Shown: positions 52,546 through 62,073 of the stretch, one piece after another
How positions within the stretch are numbered: position 1 is the stretch's first letter
Layout: each line of letters opens with the position of its first letter
Notes under the pieces: model-generated
Databases searched by the model: none
The model's input: the letters and a program-made list of their open reading frames with translations, nothing else
Told to the model about the DNA's origin: nothing
DNA from: Caulobacter sp. SL161
GTDB taxonomy: Bacteria; Pseudomonadota; Alphaproteobacteria; Caulobacterales; Caulobacteraceae
Assembly (NCBI RefSeq): GCF_026672375.1
Contig: NZ_JAPPRA010000001.1
Location: forward strand, 2,480,001 to 2,544,000
DNA length: 64,000 nucleotides
Direction: 5' to 3'
Made by a program: the position numbers and the translations under genes

Positions 52546-53871
52546 TTGGCGGTTGACGCCCGAATCCTGATCGTGGCGCGCGATGATGTTCGCGCCGGAC
52601 CGCTGGCCGAAGGGCTGGACCGGCTGGGCTGGCGCACGATCACCGCGCGGGGCCCCTACGCCGCGCTCGCCGCCCTGGGCGATCTGCCGATCGAGGCCGT
52701 GATCGTCGACATGGCCAGCGCGGGCCCCGAGACCCAGACCCTGGCCCGCCGGCTGAAAGCTGCGGTGGCGCCCCGGCGGTTGCCCGTGATCGCCATCAGC
52801 GAACCGAACACCGATTTCCGCAGCCAGTCCTTCGATCTGACGCTGTCCCCGCCCCTGCACCCCTCGCAGGCCGCGCTGCGTCTGGAGTCGCTGGTGCGCA
52901 CGGCCATCGCCGAGGAGGAGTTCGAGCTGCGTCTCGAGACCTTCGGCGAACGCGGTCGCCGCCTCGACCTGCCCGAGCCCTCGGACGCGCCCTATCGCAT
53001 CCTGGCGGTCGGCGAGCCCGCCCCGCAGTTCCTGGCCCTGTCAAACGCCCTGCAAGCCAGCGGCGCGGAGGTCGTCGGCGCCTTCACGGCCTATACCGCC
53101 TTTGACTATCTGCACGAGCGGCCATTCGACTCGGTGGTGCTGTGGGCCGGCGACAGCCAGCAGGAAGCGCTGTCGATCGCCGCAGGCATGCGGCGCAACA
53201 CCCGCCTCTTCCACATTCCGGCGCTGCTCTACCTGAAGGCCGAAAGCTATGTGACGATGTCGGAGGCGTTCCATCGGGGGGTGTCTGACGTCGCCTCGCC
53301 GGAAACGCCCGAAGGCGAGACGGCCATGCGGGTCATGGAGCTGGCGCGCAGCTTCCGTCGTGGCGAGTCCATTCGCGGCGCTCTGGAAAAGGCGCGCAGT
53401 TCGGGCCTGATGGACGCCGCCACGGGGCTGTTCACCCGTGATCTGTTCGCCGCCCATCTGGCGCGGCTGGCCAGCGCCGCCCGCGAACGGTCGCGCCCCC
53501 TGTCGATCTGCGTTCTGCGCGTCGCCGACAAGCCCGAGACCGTCTGGGCCCGCCAGAACGGCTGGCTGGACCGCGCCATTCCGCAAATCGGCTCGATGGT
53601 GGGACGCCTGGTGCGGGTCGAGGACACGCCGGCGCGGCTGGCGACCGAGGTTTTCGCCCTGGCCCTGCCCGCCACCAACCAGAACGCCGCCCGCGCCGCC
53701 GCCGAACGGATCGCCGCCGTCATCGGCTGCACCGCCTTCGACGCCGGAGAGGACCGCGCGCCGTTCGTCTGCGAATTCGATATCGGCGTGGCCGAGGTCC
53801 AGCCGGGTGAAGGCGCGGTGAAGGCGCTCGAACGGGCCGCCGCCGCCGCGCTCAAGCGCGAGGCGGGCTGA
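52546..53871 (+). CDS. popA: PopA, c-di-GMP-binding cell-cycle effector (REC-REC-GGDEF)
   Basis: 441 residues: receiver 1 (1 to about 130, phospho-acceptor Asp55 in AVIVDMAS), receiver 2 (about 145-270) and a degenerate GGDEF domain (about 285-441). The active site reads ATEVF instead of GGDEF, so no cyclase activity is expected, but the c-di-GMP I-site RVED begins at Arg357, five residues before it. Asp55 and Arg357 are the residues I recall from C. crescentus PopA work, and they fall at those numbers only with the TTG start at 52546, which has GGAGG five bases upstream. PopA recruits ClpXP adaptors to the pole for CtrA degradation at the G1-S transition. Confidence 0.93.
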   Translation: MAVDARILIVARDDVRAGPLAEGLDRLGWRTITARGPYAALAALGDLPIEAVIVDMASAGPETQTLARRLKAAVAPRRLPVIAISEPNTDFRSQSFDLTLSPPLHPSQAALRLESLVRTAIAEEEFELRLETFGERGRRLDLPEPSDAPYRILAVGEPAPQFLALSNALQASGAEVVGAFTAYTAFDYLHERPFDSVVLWAGDSQQEALSIAAGMRRNTRLFHIPALLYLKAESYVTMSEAFHRGVSDVASPETPEGETAMRVMELARSFRRGESIRGALEKARSSGLMDAATGLFTRDLFAAHLARLASAARERSRPLSICVLRVADKPETVWARQNGWLDRAIPQIGSMVGRLVRVEDTPARLATEVFALALPATNQNAARAAAERIAAVIGCTAFDAGEDRAPFVCEFDIGVAEVQPGEGAVKALERAAAAALKREAG

Positions 53872-53952
53872 CGCTTGCCGCTTGGGGCGCAAGGTCCTGC
53901 GCCTTATATGGAACGCGTCCTGTAGCGGACGATGTTTCCGAGGGAGTTCGCC

Positions 53953-54597
53953 ATGAGCCAGCCGCAAGCCATGATCATCGACGTCGTGGCCGATGTCGTC
54001 TGCCCTTGGTGCTATCTGGGCTGGCGCCGCCTGAAATCCGCCATCGCCCTGCGTCCCGATCTGACGGCGCAGCTGATCTGGCGTCCCTACCAGCTGGATC
54101 CGACGCTCCCCGAGGAAGGAGTCGATCGCAAGGCCTATATGGCCCAGAAGTTCAAGGACCAGGATAAGCTCAAGGCCGTCCACACGGCGCTTGTCGAAGG
54201 CGGCGCCGAAGAAGGCATCGTCTTCAACTTCGAGGCTATCGACCTGTCGCCGAACACCAACGCCGCCCATCGCCTGATCCGTTGGGCCCTGACGGCCGGG
54301 GTGCAAGACCAGGTCGTCGAAGCGCTGTTCAAGGCCTATTTCGAGCAAGGCCTCGACATCGGTGACCCCGTCGTCCTGGGTGACATCGCCGAGGCGGCCG
54401 GGATGGAGCGTCTGGTGGTGCTGCAACTGCTCTCCGAAGGGGCCGACAAGGAGGCCGTGGCGCGCGAGCACGCCATGGCCGTCCAGGGCGGCGTGACCGG
54501 CGTGCCGTTCGCCATCTTCGCCGGCAAGGTCGCCGTCGTCGGCGCCGAGTCCCCCGAGCGCATCGCCCAGGCGATCGATCAGGCCCTGGCGGCTTAG
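53953..54597 (+). CDS. DsbA family oxidoreductase (FrnE-like)
   Basis: 214 residues. Thioredoxin fold with CPWC (VVADVVCPWCYLGWRRL) near the N-terminus, a helical insertion, and the cis-Pro loop GVTGVPFAIFAG. No signal peptide, so cytoplasmic, as in FrnE-type disulfide isomerases and 2-hydroxychromene-2-carboxylate isomerase relatives. I chose the ATG at 53953, preceded by GGGAG, over 53932. It is downstream of popA. Confidence 0.9.
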   Translation: MSQPQAMIIDVVADVVCPWCYLGWRRLKSAIALRPDLTAQLIWRPYQLDPTLPEEGVDRKAYMAQKFKDQDKLKAVHTALVEGGAEEGIVFNFEAIDLSPNTNAAHRLIRWALTAGVQDQVVEALFKAYFEQGLDIGDPVVLGDIAEAAGMERLVVLQLLSEGADKEAVAREHAMAVQGGVTGVPFAIFAGKVAVVGAESPERIAQAIDQALAA

Positions 54598-54628
54598 ACA
54601 TCCTCCCACAAACCGGGGGAGAACTGGG

Positions 54629-57600
54629 TCACCCCTTCGCCAGCTTGGCCAGGACCGTCAGGATCTTCTCGGCCGCGTCGAGACGCTGGGCAGGCGTGTC
54701 CCATTCGCCCTTGATGACGACCTTCTGGTCTGGGCGCACCTTCCAGATCAGGCTGTTCTTGGCGACATGCTGCATCAGCCCCAGCGGGTTGGCGTAGTTG
54801 TCGCCTCGGAAGCTGGCCACCGCGCCCTTGGGACCGACGTCGATCTTGGCCACATTGGCCTCGCGACACAGGCCCTTGATGGCCACGACCTTCAGCAAGC
54901 TGTCGGTTTCGGGCGGCAGCGGGCCGAAGCGGTCGATCATCTCGGCGGCCAGGGCTTCGCGGTCGGCGGCCTGTTCGGCCTCGGACAGGCGACGATACAG
55001 CGACAGGCGCACATTGAGGTCCGGCACATAGTCGTCCGGGATCATCACGGCCGCGCCGGTGTTGATCTGCGGCGACCAACCCCGATCCTCCAGCAGGGCT
55101 TCCTGGCCCTGGCGCTGCCTGAGCTCAGCGACGGCGTCTTCCAACATCTGCTGGTAGAGCTCGACGCCGATCTCCTTGATGTGGCCGCTCTGCTCGTCGC
55201 CCAGGAGGTTGCCGCCGCCACGCTGGTCCAGGTCGTGGCTGGCCAGCTGGAAACCGGCCCCCAGGCTGTCCAGCGACTGCAGCACCTGCAGACGCTTCTC
55301 GGCCGACAGGGTCAGGGACTTCTCGACGGGCGTGGTCAGATAGGCGTAGGCCCTGGCCTTGGAACGGCCGACGCGCCCCCGGATCTGATAGAGCTGGGCG
55401 AGGCCGAACATGTCGGCGCGATGGACGATCAGGGTGTTGGCCGACGGGATGTCGAGCCCGCTTTCGACGATCGTGGTGGCCAGCAGCACGTCGTACTGGC
55501 CCTCGTAGAAGGCTGTCATCACGTCTTCCAATTGGGTGGCCGCCATCTGGCCGTGGCCGACGACGAACTTCACCTCGGGCACCTGGGTGCGGAGGAACTT
55601 TTCGATGTCCTCCAGGTCCTTGATGCGCGGCACGACATAGTAGGACTGACCGCCGCGATACTTCTCGCGCAGCAGAGCCTCGCGGAGGGTCACCGGGTCG
55701 AACGGGCTGATATAGGTGCGCACCGCCAGGCGATCGACCGGCGGGGTGGCGATGATCGACATCTCCCGGATGCCGCTCAGCGCCATCTGCAGGGTGCGCG
55801 GGATCGGCGTCGCCGTCAGGGTCAGCATGTGCACGTCGGCGCGAAGCTCTTTCAGCTTCTCCTTATGCTTGACCCCGAAGTGCTGCTCCTCATCGACGAT
55901 GACGAGGCCCAGGTCCTTGAATGACACCTGCTTGGACAGGATGGCGTGGGTGCCGACCACGATCTCGAACTGACCGTTGGCCAGGCCCTCGCGGGTCTCG
56001 GCGGCCTCCTTGCCGGTGACCAGGCGCGACAGGCGCGTGACCTTGACCGGCCAGCCCTGGAAGCGGTCCTTGAAGGTCTTGTAGTGCTGACGCGCCAGCA
56101 GGGTCGTCGGGCAGACGACCGCGACCTGCTTGCCGCTCATCGCCACCACGAAGGCCGCGCGCAGCGCCACCTCGGTCTTGCCGAAACCCACGTCGCCGCA
56201 GATCAGGCGGTCCATCGGCTTGCCGGACGACAGGTCTTCCAGGACGTCGTGAATGGCGCTGAGCTGGTCGTCCGTCTCCTCGTAGGGGAAGCGGGCGCAG
56301 AACTCGTCGAACACGCCCGACGGCGGATCGGTCTCCTCGACGGTCTTGAGCTGGCGGGCGGCGGCGATCTGGATCAGGCCCTCGGCCATGACCCGCAGAC
56401 GTTCCTTGGCCCTAGCCTTGCGGCCCTGCCAGGCCGCGCCGCCCAGCTTGTCCAGCTGCACGTTCTCGGCGTCGGCCGCGCCGTAGCGGGTCAAGAGGTC
56501 GATGTTCTCAACCGGCAGATAGAGCTTGGCCTCGCCGCCATACAGCAGGTCCAGGCAGTCGTGCGGCGCGCCCTGGACGTCGAGGGTCTTGAGGCCCTCA
56601 TATCGGCCGATGCCGTGGTCGATATGGACGACCAGGTCGCCCGGCGTGAGGGCCGAGGCCTCGGCCAGGAAGTTGGCGGCGCGGCGCTTCTTGCGCGGGC
56701 GAGCCAGCCGATCGCCCAGAATGTCGGTCTCGGAAATGACCGCCAGGCTGTCGGTCTCGAAGCCGTGGTCCAGCGGCAGCACGACCCGCTGGGGGACCTT
56801 CGGGTCATTGGCCTTGGCCGCCTGCCAGTAGCCGGCATAGGGGATCTTCTTCAGGCCATGGTCGGCCAGCATGGTCCCCAGGCGCTCGGACGAGCCTTCC
56901 GACCACGAGGCGAACAGCACGCGCTTACCCTGGGCGGTCAGCGCCTTGGCGTGGTCGGCGGTCGCTTCGAAGAGATTGACGCTGTCCTGGGCGCGCTCAG
57001 CGGCGAACACCCGGCCAAGCTTGGCGCCCAGGTCGACGACGTCCAGGCCCTGCGGCTGGAACGGCGTGAAGCGGCGATGGGTGCGGTCGGAGAGCTCGCG
57101 CTCCCACTCCTCGGCGGTCAGGTAAAGCGCTTCAGGCGCCAGCGGACGATAGGCCGACTTGCGGTCGGCGCTGGCGCGCGCGTCATAGGCGTCCTGGATC
57201 ATGGCCAGACGTTCGTCGCGGGCCTCAGTCGCCTGGTTGTCCACGCCGATGAGGGCGCCCGCAGGCAGATAGTCGAACAGGGTCGACATCCGCTCGTAGA
57301 ACAGCGGTAGCCAGTGTTCGAGACCGGCGCGGCGGCCGCCCTCGCTGACGGCGGCGTAGAGCGGATCATCGCCCGGCGCGCCGAACTCGGCGACATAGCC
57401 CTTGCGGAACCGCGAAATCCCGTCGGCGTCCAGCAGCGCCTCGCTGACCGGCAGAAGATCGATCTCCTTCAGCTGCTTGGTCGAGCGCTGGGTCTCGGGA
57501 TCGAAGGCGCGGATGCTCTCCAGCGTGTCGCCGAACAGATCAAGGCGCACCGGCTCCTCCGCGGCCGGCGGATAGACATCGATCACCCCGCCCCGGATCG

Positions 57601-58096
57601 CGAACTCGCCCCGCTCCGACACGGTGGAGGCTCGCGTATAGCCGTTGACCCCGAAATAGCGCTCAAGGTCCTTGATATCGACACTGGCGCCGACCTTGGC
57701 CGCGTAGGAGGCGCGCAGCAGCACCTCCTTGGTCGGCACGCGCTGCAGCAACGCCGGCGCGGCGATCACCAGGATGGCGGCCTTGCCGTCGCCAAGACCC
57801 CGCGCCAGGCGCGAAAGCGTGGCCATGCGGGTGGCGGACACGCCGGACGACGGACCGATCCGGTCATAGGGCAGGCAGTCCCATGACGGGAACAGCACCG
57901 TCTCGATCTCGGGCGCGAAGAATTTCAGCGCGTCGATGAAGGCGCCGGCCCGGGCGGTGTCGCGAGCGACGAAGGCTGTCAGGCCGCCGCGCGCGCGCGC
58001 GATGTCGGCCATGACCAGCGCGTCAAAGCCCTCCGGCGCGCCGGCCAGGGTCAGGCCACCGGCGGCCTTGGCGATCTGCTTGGCGTCGTAGCTCAT
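54629..58096 (-). CDS. mfd: Transcription-repair coupling factor Mfd
   Basis: About 1155 residues, full length. UvrB-like N-terminal module (AFVARDTARAGAFIDALKFF... LFPSWDCLPYDRIGPS). An RNA-polymerase-interacting domain (GDLVVHIDHGIGRYEGL) is followed by RecG-like motor domains with Walker A CGDVGFGKTEVAL (about 635), Walker B VIVDEEQHFGVKHKEKL (about 730) and the motif VI region QIRGRVGRS. A C-terminal D7 domain comes last. Mfd removes stalled RNA polymerase and recruits UvrA. The start is ambiguous: ATG 58096 (five bases after the sdhE stop) or ATG 58111 (overlapping it). Confidence 0.96.
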   Translation of the reverse strand: MSYDAKQIAKAAGGLTLAGAPEGFDALVMADIARARGGLTAFVARDTARAGAFIDALKFFAPEIETVLFPSWDCLPYDRIGPSSGVSATRMATLSRLARGLGDGKAAILVIAAPALLQRVPTKEVLLRASYAAKVGASVDIKDLERYFGVNGYTRASTVSERGEFAIRGGVIDVYPPAAEEPVRLDLFGDTLESIRAFDPETQRSTKQLKEIDLLPVSEALLDADGISRFRKGYVAEFGAPGDDPLYAAVSEGGRRAGLEHWLPLFYERMSTLFDYLPAGALIGVDNQATEARDERLAMIQDAYDARASADRKSAYRPLAPEALYLTAEEWERELSDRTHRRFTPFQPQGLDVVDLGAKLGRVFAAERAQDSVNLFEATADHAKALTAQGKRVLFASWSEGSSERLGTMLADHGLKKIPYAGYWQAAKANDPKVPQRVVLPLDHGFETDSLAVISETDILGDRLARPRKKRRAANFLAEASALTPGDLVVHIDHGIGRYEGLKTLDVQGAPHDCLDLLYGGEAKLYLPVENIDLLTRYGAADAENVQLDKLGGAAWQGRKARAKERLRVMAEGLIQIAAARQLKTVEETDPPSGVFDEFCARFPYEETDDQLSAIHDVLEDLSSGKPMDRLICGDVGFGKTEVALRAAFVVAMSGKQVAVVCPTTLLARQHYKTFKDRFQGWPVKVTRLSRLVTGKEAAETREGLANGQFEIVVGTHAILSKQVSFKDLGLVIVDEEQHFGVKHKEKLKELRADVHMLTLTATPIPRTLQMALSGIREMSIIATPPVDRLAVRTYISPFDPVTLREALLREKYRGGQSYYVVPRIKDLEDIEKFLRTQVPEVKFVVGHGQMAATQLEDVMTAFYEGQYDVLLATTIVESGLDIPSANTLIVHRADMFGLAQLYQIRGRVGRSKARAYAYLTTPVEKSLTLSAEKRLQVLQSLDSLGAGFQLASHDLDQRGGGNLLGDEQSGHIKEIGVELYQQMLEDAVAELRQRQGQEALLEDRGWSPQINTGAAVMIPDDYVPDLNVRLSLYRRLSEAEQAADREALAAEMIDRFGPLPPETDSLLKVVAIKGLCREANVAKIDVGPKGAVASFRGDNYANPLGLMQHVAKNSLIWKVRPDQKVVIKGEWDTPAQRLDAAEKILTVLAKLAKG

Positions 58097-58100
58097 GGCG

Positions 58101-58394
58101 TCAGGCGCCATCACCCGCCGGGCGCGACGCGTGCGCCTGGAACCGGAAGGTGCGGATCATCGCCATGACGTCCGTTTCGAATTCCGTCGGCGTCGGTTCC
58201 TGCCCCACGATCCAGGCGTAGATCTCGCGGTCCGACTGCTCGAGCAGGGTTTCGAGCGTATCGAACTGCTCGGGCGTCAGGCTCGGCCCATGGGTATCCG
58301 CAAACGGCCCCAGGATGAGGTCCGCTTCACGAAAGCCGCGGTGCCAGGCGCGGAAACGAAGACGTCGGAGGCGAGAGTCGTGGTCGATGGTCAT
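58101..58394 (-). CDS. sdhE: FAD assembly factor SdhE
   Basis: 97 residues of the DUF339 family. The signature RAWHRGFREADLILGPF contains the RGxxE motif needed for covalent flavinylation of succinate dehydrogenase; the middle LTPEQFDTLETLLEQSDREIYAWI is typical. The large frame upstream is antisense and not homologous; the ATG at 58394 begins the family's N-terminus. Upstream of and next to mfd on the same strand. Confidence 0.92.
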   Translation of the reverse strand: MTIDHDSRLRRLRFRAWHRGFREADLILGPFADTHGPSLTPEQFDTLETLLEQSDREIYAWIVGQEPTPTEFETDVMAMIRTFRFQAHASRPAGDGA

Positions 58395-58417
58395 GTGCGG
58401 GCGGATATAGAGCGGCG

Positions 58418-59131
58418 TCAGGGCTTGCGCCACTCCATGATCACGTACCATGGGGCACGTCGGTACCTGTCCGCACGCGACGGATCGCCGCCGGTGGGCG
58501 CGGGCTCGTCGAAGTGGGTCAGAAGCAGCCCTTGGGCGAGGAACCACTGCATGTAGTCCTTGAGCGGCCGGTGCCAGTTGATGATGCGGATGCCGCGCCA
58601 TTCCTCCCACTTGGCGCGAACCTCCAGATAGCGGTCGATCGCGAAATATTTCGGGCGCCCCAGAAGATCCCGCTGCCAGCCGTCGTTGGCGCGCGCGGTG
58701 GAGAAACTCGTGAGGTTGGCGACCAGCAAAGTCCCACCGGGCTTGAGCACGCGGGTCATCTCGGCGATCGCGCGGTCCGCTGCTCCGATGTCGATCAGCG
58801 ACAGGCACGACACCACCAGATCGAAACTCGCGTCGGCGAACGCCAGATCCTCGGCGCGGCCCTCGATATAGGTTCCGCCCGGGTCACGCGCCCGCGCCGC
58901 CTCCAGCAGTTCGACGGTCGGATCCCACCCGACCGGATCGAAGCCTTCGGCCCGCAGAATCCGGCAGAAGCGCCCTTCCCCGCAGCCGACATCCAGGGCT
59001 CGACCGCCGTTCAGTAGGCGCAGGCGTTCGGTCATCGGCGCATCGAGAACATAACGCCGACCATAGTCGCCCTGCTCGCCCATATCGGCGATCCAGGCCT
59101 TGGCGGAATTTTTCCACCCCCCGTCACTCAT
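58418..59131 (-). CDS. Class I SAM-dependent methyltransferase
   Basis: 237 residues. SAM motif I ALDVGCGEGRFCRIL, motif II region FDLVVSCLSLIDI and VLKPGGTLLVANLTSF. Methyltransf_11/25 type with unknown substrate. The start was set at the second in-frame Met (59131), giving SDGGWKNSAKAW. It is 23 bases upstream of sdhE, so probably one operon with sdhE and mfd; divergent from the helicase gene. Confidence 0.87.
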   Translation of the reverse strand: MSDGGWKNSAKAWIADMGEQGDYGRRYVLDAPMTERLRLLNGGRALDVGCGEGRFCRILRAEGFDPVGWDPTVELLEAARARDPGGTYIEGRAEDLAFADASFDLVVSCLSLIDIGAADRAIAEMTRVLKPGGTLLVANLTSFSTARANDGWQRDLLGRPKYFAIDRYLEVRAKWEEWRGIRIINWHRPLKDYMQWFLAQGLLLTHFDEPAPTGGDPSRADRYRRAPWYVIMEWRKP

Positions 59132-59270
59132 CTTTCGAATACTCCGCATCGCCCTCGCGACGATTGACTTTGCCGACTTTCCGCCTATTTATCCCCAACT
59201 TCGGAGCAGGTCTGGCGAATCCGCGCCGCCCGCTCGCCCAAGCACGGGCGGCTCCGCAGATCAGCGTGTA

Positions 59271-60815
59271 ATGACTGAATTCACCGACCTAGGGCTATCG
59301 CCCACGACCCTGCAGGCGGTCGCCGACACCGGCTATACCACTGCGACCCCCATCCAGGCCCAGGCCATTCCCGTCGCCCTGGCGGGCCAGGACGTCCTCG
59401 GCATCGCCCAGACGGGCACCGGCAAGACCGCCGCCTTCACCCTCCCGCTGATCGACCGCTTGCAGTCGGGCCGCGCCAAGGCCCGTATGCCGCGCGCCCT
59501 GGTCATCGCCCCGACCCGCGAACTGGCCGACCAGGTGGCCGCCAGCTTCGAAAAGTACGCCAAGGGCACCAAGCTGTCCTGGGCCCTGCTGATCGGCGGC
59601 GTGTCGTTCGGCGACCAGGAAAAGAAGCTCGATCGCGGCGTCGACGTCCTGATCGCCACGCCGGGCCGCCTGCTCGACCACTTCGAGCGCGGCAAGCTCC
59701 TGATGACCGGCGTGCAGTTCCTGGTCGTCGACGAAGCCGACCGCATGCTGGACATGGGCTTCATTCCGGACATCGAGCGCATCTTCAAGATGACGCCGCC
59801 CAAGAAGCAGACCCTGTTCTTCTCGGCGACGATGCCGCCGGAAATCACGCGCCTCACCAAGCAGTTCCTGAACAATCCGGTCCGGATCGAGGTGGCCCGC
59901 CCGGCGACCACGAACGCCAACATCACCCAACGCCTGGTCAAGGTTCCCACCTCCGATCCCAAGGCCAAGCGCCTGGCGCTGCGGGCCCTGATCGAAAAGG
60001 CCGGCATCGAGACCGGTATCGTCTTCTGCAACCGCAAGACCGAGGTCGACATCGTCGCCAAGTCGCTGAAGGTGCATGGTTTCGACGCCGCGCCGATCCA
60101 CGGCGACCTCGACCAGACCCAGCGCATGAAGACCCTGGCCGATTTCCGGTCCGGCGCGCTGAAGATCCTTGTGGCTTCGGACGTGGCCGCGCGCGGCCTC
60201 GACATCCCGGCCGTCAGCCACGTCTTCAACTACGACGTCCCGCACCATGCTGACGACTACGTCCACCGCATCGGCCGCACGGGTCGCGCGGGCCGCACGG
60301 GCGAGGCCTACATGCTGGTCACCCCGGCGGACGACAAGGGTTTCGACAAGGTCATCAAGCTGATCGGCTCGACGCCCGAGGAAGAAAAGCTGGATCTCGA
60401 CTACTCGAACGCCGTGACGGTCAAGCGTGACGGTGATCGCGATCGCAAGCGCGGCGGCCGCGATCGCGGCGAACGCGGCGACCGTCCCGCGCGCGGCCGC
60501 AGTCGCGGTCGTAATCGCGGCGAAGAAACAGTCGAAGCGGCCGTCGAGGCCGTCGCCGAGGTCGTCGAGGCGCCTGCAGCGGCTGAAGAGCGTCCCGCGC
60601 GCGAACGCCGCCCGCGTCGCGAACGCGAGCCCAAGGCCGCCGCGCCCGCGCCGACCCCGGTCGAAACCGAGCGTCCGGCCCGCGCTGAGCGTCCCGAACG
60701 CCCGGTGCGCGGCGTTCAGCCCGTCCGTGACCGCGATGACGATGATCGCCGCGTCGTCGGCTTCGGCTCGGATGTACCCGCCTTCCTCGCCCGCCCGCCG
60801 CGCGGCCCGAAGTAG
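59271..60815 (+). CDS. DEAD-box RNA helicase (RhlE-like)
   Basis: 514 residues. Q motif (TTATPIQAQAIP), I AQTGTGKT, Ia PTREL, II VDEADRMLDMGF, III FSATMP, VI HRIGRTGRAGR. The last ~130 residues are a basic Arg/Gly/Glu-rich tail for RNA binding. The motif order and size fit RhlE-type helicases that act in ribosome assembly or RNA decay. Start at the ATG before TEFTDLGLS; the upstream extension is not homologous. No clear RBS. Confidence 0.93.
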   Translation: MTEFTDLGLSPTTLQAVADTGYTTATPIQAQAIPVALAGQDVLGIAQTGTGKTAAFTLPLIDRLQSGRAKARMPRALVIAPTRELADQVAASFEKYAKGTKLSWALLIGGVSFGDQEKKLDRGVDVLIATPGRLLDHFERGKLLMTGVQFLVVDEADRMLDMGFIPDIERIFKMTPPKKQTLFFSATMPPEITRLTKQFLNNPVRIEVARPATTNANITQRLVKVPTSDPKAKRLALRALIEKAGIETGIVFCNRKTEVDIVAKSLKVHGFDAAPIHGDLDQTQRMKTLADFRSGALKILVASDVAARGLDIPAVSHVFNYDVPHHADDYVHRIGRTGRAGRTGEAYMLVTPADDKGFDKVIKLIGSTPEEEKLDLDYSNAVTVKRDGDRDRKRGGRDRGERGDRPARGRSRGRNRGEETVEAAVEAVAEVVEAPAAAEERPARERRPRREREPKAAAPAPTPVETERPARAERPERPVRGVQPVRDRDDDDRRVVGFGSDVPAFLARPPRGPK

Positions 60816-60841
60816 TCGGCAAGAACCAGTCCAAAATCGCG

Positions 60842-60870
60842 AAGGCGCCGGGCCATGGTCCGGCGCCTTT
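60842..60870. terminator. Bidirectional hairpin terminator
   Basis: AAGGCGCCGG, an 8-base loop and CCGGCGCCTT, then TCGTTT. Lies between the convergent helicase and glycosyltransferase genes. Confidence 0.75.
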
Positions 60871-60888
60871 CGTTTGGCGCGCTGGCGC

Positions 60889-62040
60889 CTAAAGCGCCGC
60901 GTCGACAAAGTCCAGCAGGTCGTTCAGGTCCGGCCTGAAGGCGAACTTGAAGCCCCGCCTCAGTCGCGTCAGCAGCGGCGCCGCCCGGGCTGGACAAGGC
61001 GAAGCGCAGACATAGCCGCGCCATTCGACGCCCACCTGGCGACAGGCCGCCCTCACCCATTGGCTGGTGAAGTTCGTCGGCTGAATCTCGATCACTCGAG
61101 CGCCCCGGGGCACGAACACAGCGTTGGCCAGGGCCGCGCCGCTGGCGCCGACGATGATCTCGGCGTCGCGCATCAAGGCGACCTGTGCGCGGGCGCTGAG
61201 GGTTTCGGGGCGAACGATCTGGAACCCACGGGCGCGCAGAGCGCGTTCGAAAGCCGCCTCGCCCACCATCACCCGCATCGACTGGCCCCGCCGCGACAGA
61301 TAGATCCGCCGCGCGCCGGCGCCGTGGGGCGCGTTCGCCGCGACCCGCTCGGCCAGGGTCGCCAGCAGGCCGTTGGGGTGGTGCAGGAAGTGATCCATGC
61401 TGGTGGCGAACACCGCGCGTCCAAGACGAACCGCCGGAGCGTCGACTTCCCGAAGCGTGATCCCAGGCGCCGCCATGGCGATCAGGTCGCGCTGCCAGTC
61501 CTTTAGGCGGGGCGCCAGAAGCGGCGTGTCCTGAAGCAGACCCGCCTGCTCCAGCGCCAGGATCGACGGCAGGGCGTCGATGACGAAATGTCCGTAGTTG
61601 AAGCCTGCGCCCCACGGCAGGAACACCGCGCCGCTCTCCACGAAAGGCGCGCGTTGGGGCGGAATCAGGCTGGCTCCGCCCGGGGCCAGGCCCGGGATCG
61701 CCGAAAGATCAGCCGAGCCATGCCGCGCCTCGCCGACGCTGGCGTTGTAAAGCGCGCCGTCCGTTCCAATCACTGCCCCGAAGCTCGGATACCACCAGCA
61801 AGGCCCGACGGCGCACACGGCCGGAACGTGCAACGGCGGCGGCGATGACAGCGTGAAGGGCCAGGCGGACGCGTCTGGACCGCCCAGAACGCCCGCCGGC
61901 GCGCCGCTGGAAGCATCAAGCTCCGCCGTCCAGGCCAAACCGCTTTCGGCTCGAGTGAAACACTTACGCAGAGCGTCTGCCGGCATCGACGGCAGGTCGC
62001 GCGCCTCCACGATCAGGCGCAGGGAAATCGGCGCGGTCAT
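60889..62040 (-). CDS. Glycosyltransferase family 61 protein (DUF563)
   Basis: 383 residues. The GT61 core is visible: GFNYGHFVIDALPSILALEQAG, RIYLSRRGQSMRVMVGEAAFERAL, then the VGASGAALANAVFVPRGARVIEIQP motif. Bacterial GT61 proteins add sugars to surface polysaccharides or glycans. Monocistronic on the leftward strand between the helicase terminator and the aldehyde dehydrogenase. Confidence 0.87.
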   Translation of the reverse strand: MTAPISLRLIVEARDLPSMPADALRKCFTRAESGLAWTAELDASSGAPAGVLGGPDASAWPFTLSSPPPLHVPAVCAVGPCWWYPSFGAVIGTDGALYNASVGEARHGSADLSAIPGLAPGGASLIPPQRAPFVESGAVFLPWGAGFNYGHFVIDALPSILALEQAGLLQDTPLLAPRLKDWQRDLIAMAAPGITLREVDAPAVRLGRAVFATSMDHFLHHPNGLLATLAERVAANAPHGAGARRIYLSRRGQSMRVMVGEAAFERALRARGFQIVRPETLSARAQVALMRDAEIIVGASGAALANAVFVPRGARVIEIQPTNFTSQWVRAACRQVGVEWRGYVCASPCPARAAPLLTRLRRGFKFAFRPDLNDLLDFVDAAL

Positions 62041-62073
62041 GCGGCCGCTTGGAGCATACCGCGCCGTGATTGG

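Noticed and set aside
55946..57310. 454-codon rightward frame opposite mfd
   Set aside because: Shadow of mfd codon bias; no motifs.
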